In this document: positions 1 through 8,669 of the stretch, one piece after another
Layout: every line of letters begins with the position of its first letter
Numbering within the stretch: position 1 is the stretch's first letter
Source of the DNA: TMED27 sp045106175
Lineage (GTDB): Bacteria > Pseudomonadota > Alphaproteobacteria > Micavibrionales > Micavibrionaceae
Direction: 5' to 3'
Assembly: GCA_045106175.1 (NCBI GenBank)
Contig: JBGCEF010000052.1
Span: forward strand, 1-33,614
DNA: 33,614 bases
Program-made: the position numbers and the translations under genes
The notes under the pieces: generated by a model
Database searches by the model: none
What the model was told of the DNA's origin: nothing
The model's input: the letters and a program-made list of their open reading frames with translations, nothing else

Positions 1-1012
1 CTGCATCCATATCATTCAACCCAAGATCCGCCAATCGGCTTTCAACGCTTTCAAAATCAGTTTCATGCATGATCTTCGCATTAAGGCGCAATAACTCATC
101 TGGATCTAGCTTTGGCGTGCCGCGTGAGAATTTATCGAAACCAAAACTCTCAATAAGCGGATCAATATCGCTAAACGCTTCAATCGGCTCGGATGTCCCA
201 AGGCGAGAAAGAAGACTGCAAACCGACATCGGCTCCAACCCTTCATTGTCGCGAATATCAAAAATACTTAAAGAACCTAAGCGCTTCGATAACTTCCCGC
301 CTTCCGCATCACTAATTAGCGGTAAATGCGCAAAGTCAGGCACATGATCCGCTAATGCTTCAAACATTTGCACATGTGTCGCCGTGTTCGAAACATGATC
401 TTCACCGCGCACAACATGCGTAATGTTAAAATCGATATCATCAATAACCGAACAAAGATGATAAAGCGGGCTTCCGTCTTCGCGCAAAACAACAGGATCA
501 GAAAGGTCTTTGCCGTGAAACTTCACATCACCACGAATATGATCAACCCATTCAATCGGTTCAGCCAATAGCTTAAAACGCCAATGCGGACGACGACCGT
601 CTGCTTCATATCCGGCAATCTGTTCATCGCTAAGCTCAAGAGCGGCGCGATCATAAATTGGCGGTTTTCCTCTTGATAACAGTGACTTACGCTTAAGTGA
701 CAGCTCTTCAGGTGTCTCGTAGCAAGCATATAGACGCCCATTCGCTTTAAGCATCTCAATCTGTTCATCATAACGCGCAAGGCGGTTCTTCTGGTTTTCT
801 TTTTCGTCCCAATCCAAACCAAGCCATCTCAAGCTTTCTTCAATCGCTTCTTCATATTCAACTTTAGAACGCTCATTATCAGTATCATCAATGCGCAATA
901 AGAAATGCCCATTCTGGCTGCGCGCAAATAACCACGTAATCAACGCGGTGCGAGCATTTCCAATATGAAGCATCCCGGTAGGTGAGGGTGCAAAACGTAC
1001 ACGTACTGACAT
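1..1012 (-). CDS. gltX: Glutamyl-tRNA synthetase, C-terminus cut by window edge
   Basis: Class I aminoacyl-tRNA synthetase that charges tRNA-Glu (in many alphaproteobacteria one GluRS also mischarges tRNA-Gln for the amidotransferase route). The reading frame starts at ATG 1012 and stays open to base 2, giving 337 codons of a protein usually about 440-480 long. Seen: the start MSVRVRFAPSPTGMLHIGNA with the HIGH-type motif HIGN near residues 16-19, the DDTD stretch of the catalytic fold, and the KMSKS-type motif KLSKR near residue 240. Only one cysteine (ACYET) lies where the zinc-binding cysteines of E. coli GluRS sit, which is usual for alphaproteobacterial forms. It lies 57 bp downstream of nadE on the same strand, so it is probably the last gene of an aroG-nadE-gltX unit. 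Which of the two GltX paralogues common in this class it is cannot be told here. Confidence 0.95.
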   Translation of the reverse strand, partial: MSVRVRFAPSPTGMLHIGNARTALITWLFARSQNGHFLLRIDDTDNERSKVEYEEAIEESLRWLGLDWDEKENQKNRLARYDEQIEMLKANGRLYACYETPEELSLKRKSLLSRGKPPIYDRAALELSDEQIAGYEADGRRPHWRFKLLAEPIEWVDHIRGDVKFHGKDLSDPVVLREDGSPLYHLCSVIDDIDFNITHVVRGEDHVSNTATHVQMFEALADHVPDFAHLPLISDAEGGKLSKRLGSLSIFDIRDNEGLEPMSVCSLLSRLGTSEPIEAFSDIDPLIESFGFDKFSRGTPKLDPDELLRLNAKIMHETDFESVESRLADLGLNDMDA

Positions 1013-1069
1013 AATATTTCCTTATTCTAAAAGATGGCAAAGATTAAGTCACAAATTGAGAACTTGCAA

Positions 1070-2716
1070 CTAATCAAAGCGATATTTATTCGTCATGGGA
1101 TAACGGCGATCACGGCCAAAGGCACGCGTAGTAACCTTTGTGCCCGGCGGCGCTTGATAACGTTTATACTCGTTAATGCGCAACAAATGCGCGATTTTTT
1201 TGATTGTTTCTAAATCATGTCCACGCGCGGCAATATCTTCAAGGCTGTCTTCATTTTCAATCAGCCCTTTAAGAATATCATCCAAGACATCATACTCCGG
1301 CAAGCTATCCTGATCCGTCTGATCCTCGCGCAATTCCGCAGACGGGGCTTTCGTTAATATACGATCAGGAATAACATCACCGTAAAGCGTGTTTCTTGCC
1401 TCAGCAAGCGCATAGACTTGCATTTTATAAACATCCTTAAGCGGATTAAAGCCGCCATTCATATCCCCATAAAGCGTGGCATAGCCGACCGCCATCTCAC
1501 TTTTATTACCTGTGGTCAGCAACATCGCTCCGCTTTGATTGGATAACGCCATCAGAATAACCCCGCGACAACGGCTCTGCATATTCTCATGTGCAATACC
1601 GTCAAGATCAGGAATAATCCCTTCAAATGCCTTCATCGCATCATGAATTTCAAAAATCTCATAGCTAGCCCCAAGAGCGTTTGCGCAAGTCTTTGCATCA
1701 TCAAGGCTATCTTGGGATGTAAATGGCGAGGGAAGCATCACACATCTCACATTCTCTTTGCCCAACGCATCAACGGCAATCGCCGCACACAACGCACTAT
1801 CAATACCGCCGGAAAGCCCTAAAACAACTTGAGAAAAACCATTCTTAATAACATAATTCTTAAGCCCGAGCACTAGAGCATCGTATAGATGGCTCATACT
1901 TTGATGATCTGTTGTTTCAGGTGGGCTAGATGTTTTACCTTTGAGTGTAAGAATATCATCATCGTTTTTAATGAAATCAAAGATATCAAAGCTCTCGAAA
2001 AACGGAGCATTTGCAGAGGCTATTCTCCCATCTGGATTCATCACGAAAGACCCGCCATCAAAAATCAACTCATCCTGTCCACCAACTTGATTAATGTAAA
2101 CAAGCGCAAGCCCGGTCTCCTGAACACGTTTATACGCATGATCAAAACGAACAGCTTCTTTCCCAATGCGCCAAGGGCTTCCATTTGGCACGATAAGAAT
2201 ATCCGCACCTTGGTTTTTCAAATGCAACGCAACATCACTATGCCACATATCTTCGCATATCATCACGCCAAGCTTTACGCCTTTAAAATCTATGACATTG
2301 GGGAGCGGTCCAGCTTTAAAAACACGCTTTTCATCAAAAACTCCATAATTAGGAAGATGATGCTTTGCGGTAACTGATTGGATCACACCGTCATAAATCA
2401 AAAGCGCAGCATTATAAACATGGCCATCAATCCGCCACGGGCATGTTATCAGCGCAGCCGTCATAAACGATTTTGATTTCTGACATAAGGATTCAACATC
2501 CGCTTCTATCTTATTGATAAAATTAGCATTTAAAATAAGGTCTTCTGGCGGATAGCCCGTTAGCGCAAGTTCAGGAAAAACACATAAAGCAGCTTGGCTA
2601 GTCGCGAGAACTTCTCCATCCTGCTCTAAATTCTGCCAAACATCAAAAATAATACGAGAATTGCCAGCAACATCACCTAGCGTAGGGTTTATTTGCGCTA
2701 AGGTTAGGCTAAGCAT
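1070..2716 (-). CDS. nadE: Glutamine-dependent NAD+ synthetase
   Basis: Makes NAD+ from deamido-NAD+, ATP and glutamine-derived ammonia in the cytoplasm, the last step of NAD synthesis. It is a two-domain protein of 548 residues, the normal size for the glutamine-hydrolysing type. The N-terminal nitrilase/CN-hydrolase domain (about 1-250) shows the Glu-Lys-Cys triad: E49 in FPELALTGYP, K118 in AKHHLPNYG and C154 in VMICEDMW. The C-terminal synthetase domain carries the PP-loop LSGGIDSAL at about 301-309 and a later TTGNKSEMAVGY stretch. ATG 2716 has a purine-rich GCGAGGG just upstream. The gene begins 12 bp after the DAHP synthase stop and is followed by gltX, so co-transcription is likely. 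Confidence 0.96.
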   Translation of the reverse strand: MLSLTLAQINPTLGDVAGNSRIIFDVWQNLEQDGEVLATSQAALCVFPELALTGYPPEDLILNANFINKIEADVESLCQKSKSFMTAALITCPWRIDGHVYNAALLIYDGVIQSVTAKHHLPNYGVFDEKRVFKAGPLPNVIDFKGVKLGVMICEDMWHSDVALHLKNQGADILIVPNGSPWRIGKEAVRFDHAYKRVQETGLALVYINQVGGQDELIFDGGSFVMNPDGRIASANAPFFESFDIFDFIKNDDDILTLKGKTSSPPETTDHQSMSHLYDALVLGLKNYVIKNGFSQVVLGLSGGIDSALCAAIAVDALGKENVRCVMLPSPFTSQDSLDDAKTCANALGASYEIFEIHDAMKAFEGIIPDLDGIAHENMQSRCRGVILMALSNQSGAMLLTTGNKSEMAVGYATLYGDMNGGFNPLKDVYKMQVYALAEARNTLYGDVIPDRILTKAPSAELREDQTDQDSLPEYDVLDDILKGLIENEDSLEDIAARGHDLETIKKIAHLLRINEYKRYQAPPGTKVTTRAFGRDRRYPMTNKYRFD

Positions 2717-2728
2717 AAAACCCTCGCT

Positions 2729-4135
2729 CTATTCTGCTGCTGCTGCTTCTGCTGGCTGTATAGACTCGCCATTACGAACAGCTTTTAATTCATCAGCAAT
2801 CAAAAACGCCAATTCCAAAGCCTGATTTGCATTCAAACGCGGATCACAAGCTGTGTGATAACGACTTGATAAATCTTCATCACCAATCGCATACGCACCA
2901 CCAACACATTCGGTAACATCATCGCCTGTCATCTCAAAATGAACACCACCGGGGTGCGTGCCTTCGGCCTTATGAACGGCAAAAAAGCCACGAACCTCTT
3001 GCAAGATATTCTCAAAGCGACGCGTTTTATAGCCCGTTTCTGATGTGAAAGTATTCCCATGCATCGGATCACAAGACCAAACAACGCTGCGCCCCTCTGC
3101 TTTAACACGCTGCACAAGCGGAGAAAGTTTTTCTTCAACCTGATCATGTCCCATACGTGCAATCAATGTTAAACGACCCGGAATATTGTCTGGATTAACC
3201 GTATCAATAAGACGAATAAGCTCATCTCCTTCAAGCGCCGGAGAGCATTTAAGGCCAAGTGGGTTTTTAATGCCACGAATAAAATCAATTTGACCATTAT
3301 CTGCCTGATGGGTGCGCGCACCTATCCATAAGAAATGCGCTGATGTATCGTAATAATCCCCCGTCAAGCTATCACGACGCGTCATCGCTTCTTCGTAATT
3401 TAAATGAAGGGCTTCATGCGACGTGTAAAAATCAGTCTGTCGAAGGGCAGGGACACTATCACTGTTAATCCCGCAAGCCGCCATAAAGCGAAGCGCATCA
3501 TCAATGCGTGCCGCTAGGTCTTCATAGCGTTCTTTCAGCGGACTATCCTCAACAAAATCAAGGTTCCATCCATGCACACGATTAAGGTCCGCATACCCGC
3601 CTTTAGAAAACGCACGTAAAAGATTAAGTGTCGCAGATGCTTGATGATAAGCTTGGATCAAACGCTGAGGGTTTGGAATGCGAGCATCTTCGGTAAACTC
3701 AAGGCTATTGATGTTATCACCACGATAGCTCGGCAATGTAATACCATCTTTTGTTTCTGTATCGGATGATCGCGGCTTTGCAAATTGCCCTGCAATACGA
3801 CCAACTTTAACAACCGGTAAAGACCCACCATAGGTCAAAGCCACAGACATCTGCAAAATCACACGAAAAGTATCACGAATTTTATTCGCACTAAATTCAG
3901 AAAAGCTCTCCGCACAATCACCACCTTGCAGTAAAAACGCCTTCCCATTGGCAACATTTCCAAGATCACGCTGCAACGCACGTGCCTCTCCTGCGAATAC
4001 AAGCGGGGGTAAGCCTCGTAATTCTGCTTCTGCGGCTTCAAGCGCATTTTGATCGGTATAAGTCGGCATCTGAAGAACCTCTTTGCTTCTCCATCCGTCT
4101 GGTGACCATTGCTTTGATTGATTGTCACGCATCAT
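2729..4135 (-). CDS. Class II 3-deoxy-7-phosphoheptulonate (DAHP) synthase
   Basis: Catalyses the first step of the shikimate pathway, joining phosphoenolpyruvate and erythrose-4-phosphate. It is the plant-like class II enzyme, not the AroF/G/H class I form: 468 residues, an N-terminal WSPDGWRSK segment as in other class II enzymes, the metal-site cysteine C74 in LQGGDCAESF, WSCDPMHGNT, and a late GGVHFEMTGDDVTECVGG metal/substrate block. Two ATG codons stand in tandem at 4135 and 4132, and an AAAGGA Shine-Dalgarno five bases upstream fits the first. It heads the leftward unit with nadE and gltX. The C-terminus ends in an Ala/Glu-rich tail (AEAAAAE). Confidence 0.95.
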   Translation of the reverse strand: MMRDNQSKQWSPDGWRSKEVLQMPTYTDQNALEAAEAELRGLPPLVFAGEARALQRDLGNVANGKAFLLQGGDCAESFSEFSANKIRDTFRVILQMSVALTYGGSLPVVKVGRIAGQFAKPRSSDTETKDGITLPSYRGDNINSLEFTEDARIPNPQRLIQAYHQASATLNLLRAFSKGGYADLNRVHGWNLDFVEDSPLKERYEDLAARIDDALRFMAACGINSDSVPALRQTDFYTSHEALHLNYEEAMTRRDSLTGDYYDTSAHFLWIGARTHQADNGQIDFIRGIKNPLGLKCSPALEGDELIRLIDTVNPDNIPGRLTLIARMGHDQVEEKLSPLVQRVKAEGRSVVWSCDPMHGNTFTSETGYKTRRFENILQEVRGFFAVHKAEGTHPGGVHFEMTGDDVTECVGGAYAIGDEDLSSRYHTACDPRLNANQALELAFLIADELKAVRNGESIQPAEAAAAE

Positions 4136-4172
4136 GCGTATCCTTTTAATATAAATTCAATTTAAGAAAATA

Positions 4173-4201
4173 GTTATAATCGAAAGACAATCAACACGCA
4201 A
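4173..4201 (-). promoter_or_regulatory. Possible sigma-70 promoter for the DAHP synthase operon
   Basis: On the minus strand TTGCGT (4201-4196) is followed after 17 bases by TATAAC (4178-4173), a good -10 with a weak -35. It lies 38 bp upstream of the DAHP synthase ATG. The 149-bp gap 4136-4284 separates divergent genes and must also hold the promoter for the phosphodiesterase gene, for which I see no convincing -35/-10 pair. Confidence 0.3.
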
Positions 4202-4284
4202 AGCCTTAGTTTAACTGGTAATAATCACGAGAAGCATAACTGTAACTTTTTCCGTATTGATAACGAATTATGATATAGTGAAAT

Positions 4285-5463
4285 TTGTATATTGTGAGTG
4301 ACAAAAAGCCAGTAAAGATGCAGGTAAAAGCCAATATTGAAAAAAACATGAACGCGGTGGCGCAAACAATGATGAGCCTGCGCAAATCGCAAGCATGGCC
4401 TGCGGAAATGCTAATGGACCAAGCCATCACACAAAGCGTCCATTTTCTGGATGAGCATCTTGAGAATTTAACAAATACAGCTGATATTTTGTTAGAAACC
4501 AAAGACTTCTCTCAGAAGTCAGCCGAAGATATAGAAACGCTGTTTCGGGCGTGGCATATCAATAAAAACCCGCCCTCATTGCTTGCGTTATGCGTATTTG
4601 CCCTAGATCACCTGAATGTCAGTGTAAAGCCAGATGATATGAGCATTGTGATTGCATCTGCTATTTTAGGACAGGTCTACAATGAACCCTCATATCATAA
4701 TGACATGCATTTTCGAAAAGTGTTGGCGCAAACAATCCGTTTAATCGCTAACAATAATGATATTTTCAAATCAACAGCAAGAGAGTTAAATGCAAAAGAT
4801 ATCTGCACGCTTCTCTCCGCAGCTTGTATTCACGATTTGGATCATAATGGTCAGGGTAATTTTATCAAAGGTGTTCATGTCGAGGGACATGCAGAAAAGC
4901 ACTCATTTAATATCGCTAAACCTTATCTGCAAAAAGCAGGCTGCGATAACGATACACTCATGAATATTTATATCATGTTATTAACCACCGATGTATCACC
5001 AATGGATGATCCAACAAACCCCATGATGCAGATGAAGGCCGCCTATAAATTTCATTATCTAGGGGGGCGCGATAAAACGCACACACTTAATTTATCGACT
5101 GATATTTCAAAATTGGAAAAAGACCAAAAACTAACCTCACTATGTATTTTGTTACATGAAGCCGACATCGCAACATCAGCCGCGGTAACATATGATGTTA
5201 CTAAATTTGAAACGAGCTTGATCATGGAAGAGTTTAAAAAAGACAAGGCATTCCCAAAGGATGTCGTTAGCTTTTTAGATGATATCTGCCAACGACGTTT
5301 TTTAAGCGATGCTGGAATGCGCTTATTTTCCGCTAATATGGCGCGCATATATGCTTTAGCCGAAGAAGACGCATCAAACGGAAACGAAGCATATCCAGCG
5401 TCAAAATACGCTAATTTTGCATTGCCTAAATCGATTGCCAACGAAGGCAAAACGATCAACTAA
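4285..5463 (+). CDS. HD-type 3',5'-cyclic nucleotide phosphodiesterase, PDEase_I-like
   Basis: Probably hydrolyses a cyclic nucleotide (cAMP or cGMP, not distinguishable here) in the cytoplasm. The protein of up to 392 residues carries the metal-ligand pattern of the PDEase_I fold familiar from eukaryotic PDEs: YHNDMH at 137-142, HDLDHNGQGN at 183-192 and a final acid in LHEADIATS (D294). No signal peptide, membrane segment, PAS, GAF or receiver domain is visible; the first 90 residues are helical and unassigned. The start is uncertain: TTG 4285 gives the longest frame, GTG 4294 and ATG 4318 are alternatives, and none has a clear Shine-Dalgarno. It is divergent from the DAHP synthase operon, and its stop lies two bases from the end of convergent gor. 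Family assignment is firm at the motif level; substrate is unknown. Confidence 0.8.
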   Translation: MYIVSDKKPVKMQVKANIEKNMNAVAQTMMSLRKSQAWPAEMLMDQAITQSVHFLDEHLENLTNTADILLETKDFSQKSAEDIETLFRAWHINKNPPSLLALCVFALDHLNVSVKPDDMSIVIASAILGQVYNEPSYHNDMHFRKVLAQTIRLIANNNDIFKSTARELNAKDICTLLSAACIHDLDHNGQGNFIKGVHVEGHAEKHSFNIAKPYLQKAGCDNDTLMNIYIMLLTTDVSPMDDPTNPMMQMKAAYKFHYLGGRDKTHTLNLSTDISKLEKDQKLTSLCILLHEADIATSAAVTYDVTKFETSLIMEEFKKDKAFPKDVVSFLDDICQRRFLSDAGMRLFSANMARIYALAEEDASNGNEAYPASKYANFALPKSIANEGKTIN

Positions 5464-5465
5464 AT

Positions 5466-6818
5466 CTATGTCAGTGTAACAAATTCTTCCGCGGATGTTG
5501 GATGAATGGGCATCGTGCGATCAAAATCCGCTTTCGTAGCACCGCAATTCATGGCAACAGCAAAACCCTGCAAAATTTCAGGCGCATCTAATCCCGCCAT
5601 ATGTAGTCCAAGCACTCGATCAGATTTCTGATCAACAACTAGTTTCATAAATGTCTTTTCTTGTTTCTGCGCTAACTGGTTTCGCATAGGGGTAAAAGTA
5701 GAGCTATAACAAATCACATCATACCCTTGCGCTTTCGCATCTTCCTCACTCAACCCGACGGTGCCAATAGGGGGATCAGAAAAAACAGCCGTTGCGATAT
5801 TATCATAGTTCACATAGCGCCCATTTTGCGCATTAAACAATCGATCCGCTATAACGTGACCTTCTTTGATCGCAACAGGCGTCAAATTATCTCTGTTTGC
5901 AACATCACCACAGGCAAAAACACTCTCTATATTAGTGCGATAATCTTCATCAATATCAATCTGCCCATTATCCAGCACTGATACGCCTGCGGCTTCCAAA
6001 TTCAATCCTTCGACATTCGGTACGCGTCCAATAGCCGCAAGCGCAACATCGCATGATAAAAGCTCGCCTGTGCTCGTATGAACCAAAAAGCCGTCATTTG
6101 TCTTTTCGCAGGCCTTAAGGTCGCTATCAAAATGAACCTTCACGCCCTGATTTTTCATTTCTTTTGCCAGATGCGTGCGAATATCATGATCAAACCCACG
6201 CAAAAATAAATCTCCGCGATAAATAAGATCAACCTCTACACCAACACCGTGAAGAATATGCGCAAATTCAACAGCAATATAGCCACCACCGACAATGACG
6301 GCTTTTTTGGGGTGTTGCGGCCAGCTAAACATATCATCAGAAAGCACCATAAGCTCTCCACCTGGTTGATGTGGAACACGTGGCTTGCCACCAACGGCAA
6401 TCAAAATCTTATCCGCTTTAACAATATGTCCATCCACATCCAAAGTATGCGCATCCACAAAGCGGGCATATCCATTCAAAATATCAACACCCGCATTCTT
6501 CAATGTCTTTTCATAGGCAGAGTTAAGGCGTTTAACTTCATTGCGCTGGTTTTGAATAAGCGTTGTCCAATCAAACGCAATATCTTCGGGCACGTCCCAT
6601 CCATATCCTCGCGCATCATGAAAATGACCATGATAATCCGCCCCATAAGCCATAATCTTTTTTGGAACACACCCTAAATTAACACATGTGCCGCCTAATG
6701 CAGATGCTTCTGCAATCCCAACCTTTGCCCCATGTGAAGATGCAATACGCGCCGAACGAACACCCGCAGAACCCGCTCCTATTACAAAATAATCATAATC
6801 ATATTGTTGTTCGCTCAT
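5466..6818 (-). CDS. gor: Glutathione-disulfide reductase
   Basis: NADPH-dependent FAD flavoenzyme that reduces oxidised glutathione. I start it at ATG 6818 (450 residues), since FVIGAGSAGVRSARIA, the FAD Rossmann motif, then falls at residues 11-26. The longer frame from 6902 would overlap the upstream acyltransferase by 83 bases and adds an unrelated leader. Seen: redox-active pair C45/C50 in GGTCVNLGCVPKK, the NADPH-binding GGGYIAVEFA, the FAD segment FACGDVANR, and the catalytic C-terminal HPTSAEEF with H439. The C-terminal HPTSAEEFVTL and the CVNLGC form favour glutathione reductase over mercuric reductase or dihydrolipoamide dehydrogenase. Only one base separates it from the acyltransferase stop, so it is translationally linked to the lipid A cluster. 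Confidence 0.93.
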   Translation of the reverse strand: MSEQQYDYDYFVIGAGSAGVRSARIASSHGAKVGIAEASALGGTCVNLGCVPKKIMAYGADYHGHFHDARGYGWDVPEDIAFDWTTLIQNQRNEVKRLNSAYEKTLKNAGVDILNGYARFVDAHTLDVDGHIVKADKILIAVGGKPRVPHQPGGELMVLSDDMFSWPQHPKKAVIVGGGYIAVEFAHILHGVGVEVDLIYRGDLFLRGFDHDIRTHLAKEMKNQGVKVHFDSDLKACEKTNDGFLVHTSTGELLSCDVALAAIGRVPNVEGLNLEAAGVSVLDNGQIDIDEDYRTNIESVFACGDVANRDNLTPVAIKEGHVIADRLFNAQNGRYVNYDNIATAVFSDPPIGTVGLSEEDAKAQGYDVICYSSTFTPMRNQLAQKQEKTFMKLVVDQKSDRVLGLHMAGLDAPEILQGFAVAMNCGATKADFDRTMPIHPTSAEEFVTLT

Positions 6819-6819
6819 C

Positions 6820-7677
6820 TTAAAAATCTTTCCATCGTTTATGAAGCCATAACCATTGTGAGGGGTTATCACGAATCCACCCCTCCAACATCGTATTAGC
6901 ACGAAGCATTATCGCCTCTACAGCTTCGTCTTTTTCAAAAGGAAGGGGCGGGTGTAAAATAACACGCAATTTCACCCCATCATCACGAACAACTTGAACA
7001 GGAACGATATCTTTCTCGTATTTCTGCGCAAGCTGAACCCAAACCGGATTGGTCATCGCATCATGTCCAAAAAATGGAACATTAATGCCTTCATTATATT
7101 TTTGATCGATCATAATGCCAACATTCTGCCCGCCTTTAACAGCCTTCATCATGCTACGCCCACCAGCCTGGGATTTAGCGTGAGAACCAAGCTTTCCGCC
7201 AAGTGTGCGAACATTATTCAACAGCTTATGCGCGTATGGATTATTCGGCGCGCGATAGGTTGCATCAATGGCTAGGCTGCATTGCAAAAACATTGATGCC
7301 TGCGCAACTTCAAAATTCGCAAGATGCGCTCCAATAAAAATAGCCGATTTTTCTCCTTGGATATAAGGATCCAAAAGATCCGCATTCTCAATAACCGTGT
7401 AATCACGCGCGATTGTTTCTAAATGCGCATATTCAACCATATAACGCCCTAAATTATCCCACATTCCCAAAAGCGTAGCATTTTGTCTGTTTTCGTCTAA
7501 ATCAGGTATTGCCCGTATCAAATGACGCCGCGCTTTGCGTCCTGTCGCAAGATGTGCACCAATATTACGGCCAATCCAACCACCAATATTCGATGCTATA
7601 GTCACTGGCAAAAGCTTAAAGATGAAATAAAGCCCGTAAATCAAACAGGATTCTAAAAGATATCTGATGTGTTTCAT
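6820..7677 (-). CDS. Lipid A lauroyl/myristoyl-type acyltransferase (LpxL/HtrB family)
   Basis: Likely transfers a secondary acyl chain to lipid A at the inner face of the cytoplasmic membrane. The 285-residue length is close to the 290-310 of LpxL/LpxM. There is an N-terminal hydrophobic segment (about 8-32), the HX4E catalytic motif in GAHLANFE (H118, E123), a DQKYNEGINVPFFG stretch matching the family's DQ(D/H)xxxxGxxVPFFG block, and a C-terminal WLWLHKRW. ATG 7677 overlaps the lpxK stop by four bases (ATGA type). The neighbours waaA and lpxK support a lipid A role. Which position and acyl length it uses cannot be read from sequence, so no symbol is given. Confidence 0.88.
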   Translation of the reverse strand: MKHIRYLLESCLIYGLYFIFKLLPVTIASNIGGWIGRNIGAHLATGRKARRHLIRAIPDLDENRQNATLLGMWDNLGRYMVEYAHLETIARDYTVIENADLLDPYIQGEKSAIFIGAHLANFEVAQASMFLQCSLAIDATYRAPNNPYAHKLLNNVRTLGGKLGSHAKSQAGGRSMMKAVKGGQNVGIMIDQKYNEGINVPFFGHDAMTNPVWVQLAQKYEKDIVPVQVVRDDGVKLRVILHPPLPFEKDEAVEAIMLRANTMLEGWIRDNPSQWLWLHKRWKDF

Positions 7678-8669
7678 GACAACTCGCCTTGAATAAACGC
7701 AGCCAAGGCGTCTTCTTCCGAAAATTGCATAAACACAGGCAATGTAGAAACACCATCGCGTTGAGAAGGGGATAAACGTACAAAATCTTTCTCTGTGGTA
7801 ATAAGCGCTGCGTTTTCTTTATCTGCAAGTGCGCGTAAACGCTCAATATCGCGATCTTGATAATCGTAATGATCGGAAAAACCGACAGTCTCAATAATAT
7901 CGTAACCGCAATCATGCATTAAAAAGTTAAAAAATTTCTGCGGATAACCAAGGCCTGTAAACGCAATGTAACGCTTATCTCTACAAGGCAGGTTATCCTC
8001 AAATGCTTTTAAGGTTGCACCAAAAACAGGTTTATCAGAAGGCAATATAGATCGAACATCATGCGCATCATCACCAATCAGCAAAAAGCCATTAGCCTTA
8101 TTGAGGCCTTCCTCTAAAGGTTCCCGCAGGGGCCCTGCAGGCAAAAGACAACCATTACCAAAACCAATCGCCCCATTAATAACAAGCAGGCTTATATCTT
8201 TTTCTAAAGATGGATTTTGAAACCCGTCATCCATAATAACCAAATCTGCGCCCAATTCTTTCGCATATTTTGCGCCCTCAACACGATCGGTAGCAATAAT
8301 CGTTGGTGCATATCGCGACAACAACAGTGCTTCATCACCAACATCTTTGGATAAATCTGTTTCTGGATTAACAAGAAGAGGCCCGCGCTCACTCCCCCCA
8401 TACCCGCGCAATAAAAAATAGGGGGCTTTCGTAATATTCCGTTCTGTGAAAATCTTTTCAAGCGCAATGCAAGACGGTGTTTTACCTGTCCCACCCACAT
8501 TCAAATTTCCAACACAAATAATCGGAACATCAACAACCTTTGCATCAACCACGCCATAGTGGATTTTAAACCCCAGATGATAAAACCATGAAAGCGGTGA
8601 TAGCATAAACGCTTTTAAAGGTTTCTTTACATCAGGCGCAGGATACCAAAAAGACGGGGTTTTAACCAT
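7674..8669 (-). CDS. lpxK: Tetraacyldisaccharide 4'-kinase
   Basis: Adds the 4'-phosphate to the lipid A disaccharide at the membrane. I start it at ATG 8669 (331 residues) because the conserved beginning MVKTPSFWYP follows at once and a strong GGGGAGGA lies directly upstream; the longer frame from 8705 adds a charged leader. Seen: the Walker A-like P-loop VGNLNVGGTGKTP (residues about 53-65), RGYGGSERGP shortly after, and DDGFQNPSLEKDISLL, the family's catalytic/Walker B block. A hydrophobic N-terminal helix (about 15-38) fits membrane attachment. It overlaps the end of waaA by eight bases and the downstream acyltransferase by four. Confidence 0.94.
   Translation of the reverse strand: MVKTPSFWYPAPDVKKPLKAFMLSPLSWFYHLGFKIHYGVVDAKVVDVPIICVGNLNVGGTGKTPSCIALEKIFTERNITKAPYFLLRGYGGSERGPLLVNPETDLSKDVGDEALLLSRYAPTIIATDRVEGAKYAKELGADLVIMDDGFQNPSLEKDISLLVINGAIGFGNGCLLPAGPLREPLEEGLNKANGFLLIGDDAHDVRSILPSDKPVFGATLKAFEDNLPCRDKRYIAFTGLGYPQKFFNFLMHDCGYDIIETVGFSDHYDYQDRDIERLRALADKENAALITTEKDFVRLSPSQRDGVSTLPVFMQFSEEDALAAFIQGELS

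Noticed and set aside
1889..2377. 162-codon plus-strand frame within nadE
   Set aside because: Antisense to the conserved nitrilase domain; no ribosome site and no recognisable protein features.
5055..5459. 134-codon minus-strand frame within the phosphodiesterase gene
   Set aside because: Antisense shadow; the plus strand carries the catalytic motifs.
6249..6677. 142-codon plus-strand frame within gor
   Set aside because: Antisense to the conserved FAD/NADPH region of gor.
6819..6902. Extended N-terminus of gor from ATG 6902
   Set aside because: Overlaps the acyltransferase gene by 83 bases and adds sequence not found before the FAD motif in this family.
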